Translations under genes and position numbers: made by a program
The notes under the pieces: model-generated
Seen by the model: only the letters and a program-made list of their open reading frames with translations
What the model was told of the DNA's origin: nothing
Database searches by the model: none
From: Pollenia angustigena
Lineage: Eukaryota; Arthropoda; Insecta; Diptera; Polleniidae
DNA length: 64,000 nucleotides
Assembly: GCA_930367215.1 (NCBI GenBank)
Contig: OV884059.1
Span: 63,831,393-63,895,392 of the forward strand
Direction of reading: 5' to 3'
In this document: one piece after another, positions 1 through 10,499 of the stretch
How positions within the stretch are numbered: position 1 is the stretch's first letter
Layout of the letters: every line of letters begins with the position of its first letter

Positions 1-2026
1 AGGGTGGTTTTTAACGATTTATAGCTAAATTTACCTATTATTTAAAAAATTTAGCTATTTTAGCTTATTTGTTTTATAATATTTCAATATTTTTATTTCA
101 AAAAGGGTGGTGTTTTTCAGCGATTTTTAGCTAAATTTACCTATTATTAAAAAAATGTAGCTATTTTTGCTTGTTTGTTTTATAATATTTCAATAATTTT
201 ATTTCAAAAAGGGTGGTTTTTAAAGATTTATAGCTAAATTTACCTATTATTTAAAAAATTTAGCTATTTTAGCTTATTTGTTTTAGATTATTTCAATATT
301 TTTATTTCAAAAAGGGTGGTGTTTTTCAGCGATTTTTAGCTAAATTTACCTATTATTAAAAAAATGTAGCTATTTTTGCTTGTTTGTTTTATAATATTTC
401 AATAATTTTATTTCAAAAAGGGTGGTTTTCAGCGATTTATAGCTAATTTACCTATTATTAAAAAATTTTTGCTATTTTTACTTGTTTGTTTTATAATATT
501 TCAATAATTTTATTTCAAAAAGGGTGGTTTTTAACGATTTATAGCTAAATTTACCAATTATTTAAAAAATTTAGCTATTTTTGCTTGTTTGTTTTATAAT
601 ATTTCAATAATTTTATTTCAAAAAGGGGGGTTTTCAGCGATTTATAGCTAAATTTACCAATTATTTTAAAAATTTAGCTATTTTTGCTTGTTTGTTTTAT
701 AATATTTCAATATTTTTATTTCAAAAAGGGTGGTTTTTAACGATTTATAGCTAAATTTACCAATTATTTAAAAAATTTAGCTATTTTTGCTTGTTTGTTT
801 TATAATATTTCAATAATTTTATTTCAAAAAGGGTGGTTTTCAGCGATTTATAGCCAAATTTACCTATTTTTAAAAAAATTTAGCTATTTTTACTTGTTTG
901 GTTTTTAATATTTCAATAATTTTATTTCAAAAAGGGTGGTTTTCAGCGATTTATAGCTAAATTTACCTATTATTAAAAAAATTTAGCTATTTTTTCTTGT
1001 TTGTTTTATAATATTTCAATAATTTTATTTCAAAAAGGGTGGTTTTCAGTGATTTATAGCTAAATTTACCTATTATTAAAAAAATTTAGCTATTTTTACT
1101 TGTTTGTTTTATAATATTTCAATAATTTTATTTCAAAAAGGGTGGTTTTCAGCGATTTATAGCTAAATTTACGTATTATTAAAAAAATTTAGCTATTTTT
1201 TCTTGTTTGTTTTATAATATTTCAATAATTTTATTTCAAAAAGGGTGGTTTTCAGCGATTTATAGCTAAATTTACCTATTATTATAAAAATTTAGCTATT
1301 TTTGTTTGTTTGTTTTATAATATTTCAATAATTTTATTTCAAAAAGGGTGGTTTTCAGCGATTTATAGCTAAATTTACCTATTGTTAAAAAAATTTAGCT
1401 ATTTTTGCTTGTTTGCTTTATAATATTTTAATAATTTTATTTCAAAAAGGGTGGTTTTCAGCGATTTATAGCTAAATTTACCTATTGTTAAAAAAATTTA
1501 GCTATTTTTGCTGTTTGTTTTATAATATTTCAATAATTTTATTTCAAAAAGGGTGGTTTCCAGCGATTTATAACTAAATTTAACTATTATTTAAAAAATT
1601 TAACTATTTTTTCTTGTTTGTTTTATAATATTTCAATAATTTTATTTCAAAATGGGTGGTTTTTTGCGATTAATACCTAAATTTACCTGTTATTAAAAAA
1701 ATTTAGCTATTTTTGCTTGTTTGTTTTATAATCATTCAATAGTTTTATTTCAAAAAGGGTGGTTTTCAGCGATTTATAGCTAAATTTACCTATAATTTAA
1801 AAAATTTAGCTATTTGTGCTTGTTTGTTTTATAATATTTCAATAATTTTATTTAAGAAAGCGTGGTTTTTATCGATTGATGGCTAAATTTAACTATTATT
1901 TAAACAATTTTGCTATTTTTTTTTGTTTGTTTTATAATATTTCAATATTTTTATTTAGAAAAGGGTGGTTTTTATCGATTGATAGCTAAATTTAACTATT
2001 ATTTAAAATAATTGAGCTATTTTATA
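1..2026 (+). repeat. ~104-bp AT-rich satellite array, monomeric arm (copy A)
   Basis: About twenty head-to-tail monomers with a ~103-105 bp period. Each carries the landmarks CAAAAAGGGTGG, GCGATTTATAGCTAAATTT and TTGTTTGTTTTATAATATTT. Variants differ by single bases and short indels. The array runs off the left window edge. It reads in the opposite direction to the array that follows at 2,027. Confidence 0.95.
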
Positions 2027-2659
2027 TTTAGTTATAAACCAATTAAAACCAACCTTTTTGAAAAGAAATAATTGAAATATTATAACACAAACACAAAATT
2101 TGTGTTATACACAATATAAAATAGCTCAATATTTTAAATAGAAAGTATATTAGGACATAAATCGCTAAAATCGCTCTTTTTAAAAAGAAATTATTGAAAT
2201 ATTATAACACAAACACAATATAAAATAGCACAATATTTTAAATATAAAGTATATTTAGTCATAAATCGTTAAAAACCACCCTTTTTGAAAAGAAATTATT
2301 GAATTATTATTAATGAAACACAATAAAAAATAGCTCAAAATTTTAAATGGAAAGTATATTTAGACATAAATCGCTAAAATCGACCTTTTTAAAAAGAAAT
2401 TATTGAAATATTATAACACAAACACAATATAAAATAGCACAATATTTTAAATAGAAAGTATATTTAGTCATAAATCGCTAAAAACCACCCTTTTTGAAAA
2501 TAAATTATTGAATTATTATTAATGAAACACAATAAAAAATAGCTCAAAATTTTAAATAGAAAGTATATTTAGACATAAATCGCTAAAATCGCCCTTTTTA
2601 AAAAGTAATTATTGAAATACTATAACACAAACACAATATAAAATAGCACAATATTTTAA

Positions 2660-3101
2660 CCCTTCTGCACTCCTTGGGTCAATTTGACCCAATTTTGGTT
2701 TTCAAGCGCAAAATTTGTCCCTTTTAATATAAGATATGGACGTGAAACTTCAATTTATCCATTACAGGGACAAAAATTATACATTTAAATGAAAATAATA
2801 AAATTTTAGTTTTTCCTTCCCCCTCCAAAAAACACGATTTACACACATTTAATATCCTTTGGGTCAATATGACCCAACATGCGATATTGCAAGTTTAATT
2901 CCACTTTAAAATTTGTTTTCTATTGAATTGAGTTCATCTTCATTCAGAATCATCGATCAATAATTTTTTCGGTCAAGTAATGAATAGAATCGCTTTTGTT
3001 TTTATTACACTTAAATATGAAATGCTGTTAACATTTTATTGTTGGGTCATATTGACCCAAAGGATCATAGGAAGGGCACATATCCAAGGGATGCAGAAGG
3101 G
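2660..3101. mobile_element. piggyBac-like MITE inserted in satellite (copy A only)
   Basis: A 442-bp insertion flanked on both sides by TTAA (2,656-2,659 and 3,102-3,105). Its terminal inverted repeats start CCCTTCTGCA. The equivalent place in copy B (near 22,464) is an uninterrupted TATTTTAAATAG with a single TTAA, so the empty site is visible. TTAA target duplication and CCCT ends are diagnostic of the piggyBac superfamily. There is no coding capacity, so it would depend on a transposase supplied elsewhere. Confidence 0.93.
2674..3060. other. Three GGGTCA-n3-TGACCC palindromes inside the MITE
   Basis: The palindrome TTGGGTCAnnnTGACCCAA occurs at 2,674-2,692, 2,859-2,877 and 3,042-3,060: near each end and in the middle of the piggyBac-like MITE. 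The half-site GGGTCA arranged as an inverted repeat with a 3-base spacer matches the geometry bound by some nuclear receptors. It could equally be a transposase-binding site. No function is shown by the sequence. Confidence 0.7.
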
Positions 3102-6100
3102 TTAATTAGAAAGTATATTTAGTCATAAATCGCTAAAAAACCACCCTTTTTGAAAATAAATTATTGAATTATTATTAATGAAACACAATAAAAAATAGCT
3201 CAAAATTTTAAATGGAAAGTATATTTAGACATAAATCGCTAAAATCGACCTTTTTAAAAAGAAATTATTGAAATATTATAACACAAACACAATATAAAAT
3301 AGCACAATATTTTAAATAGAAAGTATATGTAGTCATAAATCGCTAAAAACCACCCTTTTTGAAAATAAATTATTGAATTATTATTAATAAAACACAATAA
3401 AAAATAGCTCAAAATTTTAAATGGAAAGTATATTTAGACATAAATCGCTAAAATCTCTCTTTTTAGAAAGAAATTATTGAAATATTATAACACAATATAA
3501 AATGGCACAATATTTTAAATAGAAAGTATATTTAGACATAAATCGCTAAAATCGCCCTTTTTTAAAAGTAATTATTGAAATATTATAACACAAACACAAT
3601 ATAAAATAGCACAATATTTTAAATAGAAAGTATATTTAGTCATAAATCGCTAAAAACCACCCTATTTGAAAAGAAATTATTGAATTATTATTAATGAAAC
3701 ACAATAAAAAATAGCTCAAAATTTTAAATGGAAAGTATATTTAGACATAAATCGCTAAAATCGACCTTTTTAAAAAGAAATTATTGAAATATTATAACAC
3801 AAACACAATATAAAATAGCACAATATTTTAAATAGAAAGTATATTTAGTCATAAATCGCTAAAAACCACCCTTTTTGAAAAGAAATTATTGAATTATTAT
3901 TAATGAAACACAAAAAAAAATAGCTCAAAATTTTAAATGGAAAGTATATTTAGACATAAATCGCTAAAATCGACCTTTTTAAAAAGAAATTATTGAAATA
4001 TTATAACACAAACACAATATAAAATAGCACAATATTTTAAATAGAAAGTATATTTAGTCATAAATCGCTAAAAACCACCCTTTTTGAAAAGAAATTATTG
4101 AATTATTATTAATGAAACACAATAAAAAATAGCTCAAAATTTTAAATGGAAAGTATATTTAGACATAAATCGCTAAAATCTACCTTTTTAAAAAGAAATT
4201 ATTGAAATATTATAACACAAACACAATATAAAATAGCACAATATTTTAAATAGAAAGTATATTTAGTCATAAATCGCTAAAAACCACCCTTTTTGAAAAG
4301 AAATTATTGAATTATTATTAATGAAACACAATAAAAAATGGCTCAAAATTTTTAAAAGGAAAGTATATTTAGACATAAATCGCTAAAATCGCTCTTTTTA
4401 AAAAGAAATTATTGAAATATTATAACACAAACACAATATAAAATAGCACAATATTTTAAATAGAAAGTATATTTAGTCATAAATCGCTAAAAACCACCCT
4501 TTTTGAAAACAAATTATTGAATTATTATTAATGAAACACAATAAAAAATAGCTCAAAATTTTAAATGGAAAGTATATTTAGTCATAAATCGCTAAAAACC
4601 ACCCTTTTTGAAAAGAAATTATTGAATTATTATTAATGAATCACAATAAAAAATAGCTCAAAATTTTAAATGGAAAGTATATTTAGACATAAATCGCTAA
4701 AATCTACCTTTTTAAAAAGAAATTATTGAAATATTATAACACAAACACAATATAAAATAGCACAATATTTTAAATAGAAAGTATATTTAGTCATAAATCG
4801 CTAAAAACCACCCTTTTTGAAAAGAAATTATTGAATTATTATTAATGAAACACAATAAAAAATAGCTCAAAATTTTAAATGGAAAGTATATTTAGACATA
4901 AATCGCTAAAATCGCTCTTTTTAAAAAGAAATTATTGAAATATTATAACACAAACACAATATAATATAGCACAATATTTTAAATAGAAAGTATATTTAGT
5001 CATAAATCGCTAAAAACCACCCTTTTTGAAAAGAAATTATTGAATTATTATTAATGAAACACAATAAAAAATAGCTCAAAATTTTAAATGGAAAGTATAT
5101 TTACACATAAATCGCTAAAATCGACCTTTTTAGAAAGAAATTATTGAAATATTATAACACAAACACAATATAAAATAGCACAATATTTTAAATAGAAAGT
5201 ATATTTAGTCATAAATCGCTAAAAACCACCCTTTTTGAAAAGAAATTATTGAATTATTATTAATGAAACACAATAAAAAATAGCTCAAAATTTTAAATGG
5301 AAAGTATATTTAGTTATAAACCAATAAAAACCGCCCTTTTTGAAAAGAAATAATTGAAATATTATAACACAAACACTATATAAAATAGCTCAATATTTTA
5401 AATAGAAAGTATATTTAGTCATAAATCCCTAAAATCGCCCTTTTTGAAAAGAAATTATTGAAATATGGTAAAACAAACACAATAAAAAATAGCTCAATAT
5501 TTTAAATAGAAAGTATATTTTGTTATAAACCAATAAATACCACCCTTTTTGAAAAAATGATTGAAATAATATAACAGAAACGCAATAAAAAATAGCTCAA
5601 TATTTTAAATAGAAATTATATTTAGTTATAAATCGCTAAAAACCACCCTTTTTGAAAAGAAATTATTGAAATTTTATATAATTTAGCGATAAAACGCCAA
5701 AAAGTTTTACTAATAAATTTTATTTAAATTCGCTGGTTTTGACAAGAAAATTGCTACATTAGCAGCAGTGTAGAAATAAACACACAGAGTTGCACTTGAA
5801 CAGCGTTGCCATTTGTCATATTTTCCCTTTTTTTTAAATATTGTTAGACGTGCACATGTTTAAAATTTGTATAAAGATATTTGTCAATATATAATCTAAT
5901 CTTTGCAGTATATTAGATGAAAACGTTAAGTGAAGTTAAGTGCAACAAAGCTATCTTAGATTCTATCTGCTTTATTACTGTAACGTTGTTTAATTTTGTT
6001 TACTCCTTCAATACTTCATACCTTAACGATCACAAATGTATTCTTTAAGGTGCTGAAGTATCTAAAAATGATGAAATCGACTTTAGTGTTCACTGTTCAA

Positions 6101-6239
6101 AGTCTTATATTGAATTATGCAATGTTCTGTTCAAAAGTTAAATTTTAATAATGACCGTCTGTAACAAGTTGTAGTTTTACTTTTTATTACTTTAAGCTCT
6201 AAAAAAAATTTATTGTATATTATTATTAATAAAAATGTA

Positions 6240-7140
6240 CCAAGGTTTTTTTATGCACCCGTTCCATGCTCTTTATCTCGGAAACCATTTAGCATTTTGT
6301 TTTCTTGTCTTCACCATAATCTTAGCTATAAAGCTAAAACAAAATAAGCGTAAAAACAGTATTTAGTGAATTAAAATTGCTAAAATATTAAACTTTTAAA
6401 TATTTTGCACTATTTTTGGCCCATAGTCCAATTTTTCAAACTCTTTCTCGTGTGGAATTTCTCGAAGTACTTTTCGTAACCAACGAAACTTTTGCGTTTT
6501 GCTAGTTTTTATTTTATTTTTCTCATATCTAAATCTCGGAAAGCAATTATTTTCGCCATAATTGTAGCTATAGACTCTTAGAAAATAAGTAGAACAAAAT
6601 AATCCGAAAAAATTTATCTAAAGCCTCAAAAACATTTTTGGCCCGTAGCTGCCAAACGGTAATCTTCAGAAAAAATACTCCTTTTACTCTAATTCATAAT
6701 TCCTCATATATAGTTACTGAAAAATGCATTTTTTCACATTTTTCAGTTGTATTTTTTATCGGAAATTCGTGAAATTTATGAAATACATTGCAAAAGGTAA
6801 AAACGTAAATTATCCAATAATAATTTTTTACACATATTTCGAATTTTCGATATAAATACAGCTGAAAAATGTAAAAAAAGAATTATGATGTTCTAAAGAA
6901 TTTTGAATTATATTATAAGAATAATTTTTTTGAATAGAACTTTACTAAAGTATCCACAGTTTGGCCGCGGCGGGCCATGAATGTTAAAAAAATAAATTAA
7001 AATTTGTCGACATTTTAGCAATTCTATGGCGCTAGCTGCAGTTTTTTTGCGTTAGTTCGTTATACAATTTTTGTCTCCTAGTGTAAAGCTGCAATTATTA
7101 AAACAAAATCATAATTGGTTTCTGAAAAATATGCATGTTA
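6240..7140. repeat. Diverged ~250-bp internal repeats of element E
   Basis: Blocks beginning near TATCTCGGAAA / AAATCTCGGAAA and carrying TTTTGGCCC(A/G)TAG followed by CTTTCTCGTG or CTTCAG-type motifs recur at about 6,270-6,480 and 6,530-6,730. A weaker third copy lies near 6,990-7,130. They look like old tandem repeats now well diverged. The copy B equivalent is about 25,380-26,280. Confidence 0.5.
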
Positions 7141-7275
7141 AAAAAATAAAAAATCAAGGGTTAGCCAAAATTTTCAAAAAGTACAAATTTGTAACAGCTT
7201 TCTCTTCAGATGTACTATATTTGTTTGCTGTCTCTATGATAAGGAACACAATTGCACCGTATGAACGTAGTAGTC

Positions 7276-7369
7276 TACGACGTAGATACGATGTCAAATT
7301 AATATGTATACTATTGTATACAAAGGCACACAATAGCTGGCGCAAATCTAAAAGCGTATCTACGTCGTA
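7276..7369. repeat. CpG-rich 15-bp inverted repeat
   Basis: TACGACGTAGATACG at 7,276-7,290 is perfectly inverted at 7,355-7,369. It is rich in CpG within very AT-rich surroundings. It may be the ends of a very short foldback or MITE of about 100-130 bp. It is identical in copy B at 26,417-26,431 and 26,496-26,510. Confidence 0.75.
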
Positions 7370-7552
7370 CGTCGCCTTACAGAAAATTCAGACGGGGGCT
7401 TTTACAACTTCTCTTTTGGTTTGGTGGCTAACGGTTAAGTGAAGATAGAGGGGTAAACAAAAATACTTGGTTTGTGTTTTTCATGACTTTTTCTCAGATT
7501 TATCTTTCAACTTATTTATTTTCTTATCGTTACGTTTTATAAATTGAAAATA

Positions 7553-7677
7553 CAGTAAGTCCTCGATCATCCATAGCAACAATTTTGAGTAGTTTTTTGT
7601 GTGTTTCTAATTAAGTTACAAACGAATAGTGTTGCATCTGCCGGTTAATCGAATGACAGATAATCGAGGCGCTTCTG
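7553..7677. mobile_element. Short pogo/Tigger-like MITE remnant (copy A)
   Basis: The left end CAGTAAGTCCTCGATCATCC is mirrored by the right end, which in reverse complement reads CAGAAGCGCCTCGATTATC. The CAGT..CTCGAT(T/C)ATC pattern resembles Tc1/mariner-pogo terminal repeats. The left flank is TA; the right flank is CA, so the target duplication is imperfect. Confidence 0.5.
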
Positions 7678-7950
7678 CAAATAAAAAATACGTAACTTTA
7701 AATCATCGTATAAACACAAAGGATTTTTGAAAGTTGCTGGAGAAGGGAAATAAAAATTGAAAATTTAAATTAAATTATTTTTGTGTTCTCAAATTGAATA
7801 TTTGATAACAACATAAACCAAGGAAAAAATTAACAAAAATTTAGATTTTTTTAAGATTATTTTCAAAAGAAAACTCGATTTGTGTACGACGGAATTGTAA
7901 GTAAATAGATCGTGTTTTAAAAAATGTACGACCGTTAACTTACGTTCTTA

Positions 7951-8284
7951 AGTGGCTCATACACTTGCAATAAAATTGTTAAATTTTAAGTATTGTACAA
8001 TTATATCGATGTGTATGTGATATTCGAAGGTAACACATTATATTGGCAACAATCAAAAGACATTTGATTTGTATTGCACAACGAAAAGAAACTGAAATTT
8101 GTTGCTAACATTGTACAATGCTGTTGATGTTATTCATAAAGGTTATGTATGTACACCTTTTTTTAATGAAAGTTGAGCAATATTTAAATTTAAACCATTG
8201 TGCGACTTATTGCATAATTTACGACAAAATGGAAATAATATGGCGAATATCATATACAATAATATTGCAAGTGTATGGGCCGCT
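7951..8284. mobile_element. 334-bp MITE with TTA target duplication (copy A)
   Basis: Inverted ends of about 23 bp: the left reads AGTGGCTCATACACTTGCAA and the right in reverse complement reads AGCGGCCCATACACTTGCAA. They are flanked by TTA at 7,948-7,950 and 8,285-8,287. A 3-bp TTA/TAA duplication is typical of PIF/Harbinger-type elements, though the family is an inference. The open frame at 8,118-8,345 overlaps it and is not a gene. Confidence 0.7.
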
Positions 8285-8560
8285 TTACAACGTTCTTATG
8301 TGTTTTTGCTGCCTTTATCGTAAAGAACATAGGTTTCAATTTTAAGCAAATTTGTTAAAAACAAGTGTTTACAAAAAGTACCCAAAAGTAGGACTTTTTA
8401 CACCTGTTTTATCTTCTTGTCTTTTTTCCTAAACCTTTGCGTAGCAATTACAAATAAACACACAGAGGGAAGTCAAAAAAACCACATAAAAAGATGTAAG
8501 ATAATTAAATAAAAAAAATATATTTTTATTTTAAAAAAATTGATAACAAGAAACTATTTA

Positions 8561-9064
8561 CAGTCAAATCCCGATAAGTCGTACCCCGGTAAATCGTTAT
8601 TCCCGATAACTGTCGGTCCTTTGAAAAAATCTCGTTATTTCGTAAAATTTCCATACATTTTGGTCCCCTCGCTAATTATAAATTTTTTTTCAAATAAAAT
8701 CTTCTTTATCTCTTATAAATCGTAATTGTTTGCTAACTACCACTTATCATTCATAATAAAACAACAGAAACATGGAAAGAATAATTTTTTGTTTACCGCT
8801 TTGTTTTTTGTGGGTTTTTGCTTGTGTGTGTGTTTATTTTCTTAATATCAGTTTGTTACATGTATAATTTTTATATATTTTATTTTCAACAATTGTTTTT
8901 TATGTTTTTTTTTATCGTTTTAGTAAATAAATTGAAAACACCCTTTAATTCGTATTTTTTTTTATTTTAACCCCGTTAAATCGAAAGCCCGCTAAATCAA
9001 AAGCCCCTATAATTCGTAGGAAATTGCTGGTCCCTTGCGATTACGAATTATCGGGATTCTACTG
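8561..9064. mobile_element. pogo/Tigger-like nonautonomous element (copy A)
   Basis: A 504-bp element with inverted ends CAGTCAAATCCCGATAAGTC and, on the other strand, CAGTAGAATCCCGATAATTC. It is flanked by TA (8,559-8,560 and 9,065-9,066). TA duplication and CAGT(A/C)nAATCCCGATAA termini fit the pogo/Tigger branch of Tc1/mariner. Subterminal copies of CCCG(A/G)TAA(A/G)TCG recur inside each end. No transposase is present; the frame at 8,540-8,725 is incidental. Confidence 0.85.
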
Positions 9065-9414
9065 TATTTCAAAAATAAAAACATAATGCATATAAGCAGA
9101 TCTTTAAAATGACACATATCGCTTTTGTTCAACAATAGTGTATTAATCCAACATTTCTGTTTAAATTCATATTTGGTACAGATTTGGTAACGACAAAATA
9201 TATATTATGGAAAAAATTCAGACTCATCGTAATATCTTACTTTGGAGACGCAAAAATTTCCAGTATTTTGCTCTTTCCATTAAATATGTTCCTTAAAGTT
9301 TAAACGTAGTAGGTCAATCCACTCACTAAGTGTGAGTTAATTGGTAAAAAAGTGCGAGTGTATTAAAACTTGATCGCGCAACCCTTAATTAAGGCATTAA
9401 GGGGTACACATTAA

Positions 9415-9562
9415 GTCCCAATTCACACGTTGCAAGTCTTATTGATCAGCTTGCTACTTTTTAACGAGAGTGAAGAGAGGAAAATAAACGTTTCTCTCTC
9501 ACTCTCTCTCGCCTATAAGGTAGCAAGCTGGTCAATAAGACTTGCAACGTGTGAATTGGCAC
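9415..9562. mobile_element. 148-bp hairpin MITE with TAA target duplication (copy A)
   Basis: Arms of about 40 bp form a near-perfect foldback: the left starts GTCCCAATTCACACGTTGCA and the right in reverse complement starts GTGCCAATTCACACGTTGCA. The loop is TC-rich (CTCTCTCTC). It is flanked by TAA at 9,412-9,414 and 9,563-9,565. The phrase TAAGGGGTACACA occurs on both sides, so an older, wider repeat may surround it. Confidence 0.8.
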
Positions 9563-9916
9563 TAAGGGGTACACAAAACTCAAAAACCTTGCACTAATAA
9601 AGGACAGATAAAATATAAGATCGGTCAAAAGCAAAAAATCATCATATAATAGTCATCCAATATACAGCAAATTTAATTGTATCAGCCGTTTAAAAAAATA
9701 AAATAAGTTTAAAATAGGTTTTAAGGCAGAATGTTCATGCGCTGTAATTCACAGTAATTTTTTATGAATACGGCAGGATATTTTTAAAAACCTTCTTTAC
9801 CTTTAAAACTTCGTAAATAAAAAAAGAGGGACAATTTTTCACAATGGCAACGCTGATGTAATGCAACTCTGTGTGCAATTTTGTACACTAACACATTCTT
9901 ACATTAATATGTATTA

Positions 9917-10496
9917 CAGTGTTACCAGTGAAATTTCGAGAAAGATACATTTTAGTTTCCAAAATGATACCCTTTTTCCCAAATAGATACATTTTGAAAA
10001 AAATTTGAATATCCATTTCTAACGTTTAACTTTTATTAACATAACATTTTTTTTTTATATTTAATGACTATTTTTAAGATAATGATATCATATAAATTCA
10101 TTTTTATATCTATTTAAGTCATAAATATAGGGTACCTATGTAATTTTTAAGCAAACATTAAAATAATTTAAATGTAACTATCTTTGGATGTTAATAAAAC
10201 AAATTGGATGTTATTAATTTATAAAAATTAACATATACACAAGAATAAGCAGACGACAGAAGAACTTAGAAAACTTAACAGCAACATAAAACATTTTAGT
10301 TGTCACTGTTTTTTAGTATTCATAACAAAATATCTTTGAAAAACTTTGCCAGAAACAGAAAGTTAAATATTTTATTTCTGTACATTTTGCGTGCTGATTA
10401 AAAAAAAAAAAACATAAAATCTTAGGATTATACATGGTACCTGAAGTCATCAAAAGATACGAAAAATGTATCTTTCGTATCCTAATGGCATCACTG
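9917..10496. mobile_element. hAT-like nonautonomous element (copy A)
   Basis: The left end CAGTGTTACCAGTGAAATTT followed by GAAAGATACATTTT is mirrored by the right end, which in reverse complement reads CAGTGATGCCATTAGG followed by GAAAGATACATTTT. CAGTG(T/A)(T/G)(A/G)CC resembles hAT termini. GATAC motifs repeat just inside both ends. No 8-bp target duplication is visible, and the right end abuts the 330-bp satellite block. Confidence 0.6.
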
Positions 10497-10499
10497 ACG

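Larger units (their letters stand above)
2027..5690 (-). repeat. Inverted ~208-bp dimeric satellite array (copy A)
   Basis: The same satellite family as 1-2,026 on the opposite strand, diverged in sequence. Two monomer types alternate: one with TAGTCATAAATCGCTAAAAA plus CCACCCTTTTTG, and one with TAGACATAAATCGCTAAAAT plus CGACCTTTTTA. This gives a higher-order period of about 208 bp. The orientation switches near 2,026-2,040. A 442-bp MITE interrupts the array at 2,660-3,101. The last units, near 5,330-5,690, are more diverged. Confidence 0.93.
5761..9891 (+). mobile_element. Element E, copy 1: ~4.1-kb block with long inverted ends
   Basis: The left end (CACACAGAGTTGCA, six variable bases, CAGCGTTGCCATT at 5,801) is matched in reverse complement at the right end (AATGGCAACGCTG ending at 9,855, then TGCAACTCTGTGTG). 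Similarity continues out to AGTGTAnAAA on both sides. CAGNGTTGCCA resembles hAT termini, but I see no 8-bp target duplication and no transposase. The interior is AT-rich noncoding sequence with several nested MITEs. Open frames inside (such as 7,071-7,442) are not conserved between copies. Confidence 0.6.

Noticed and set aside
1..5690. Regularly spaced repeats as a CRISPR array
   Set aside because: Contiguous 104-bp satellite with no unique spacers, in a eukaryotic genome.
7071..7442. 123-residue open frame in element E
   Set aside because: Copy B has a frameshifting base near 26,28x that shortens it; the frame crosses a CpG inverted repeat, and no family resemblance is seen.
8118..8345. 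75-residue frame repeated in both duplicates
   Set aside because: Lies mostly inside a MITE; its start is lost in copy B through a homopolymer change, so conservation is only due to duplication.
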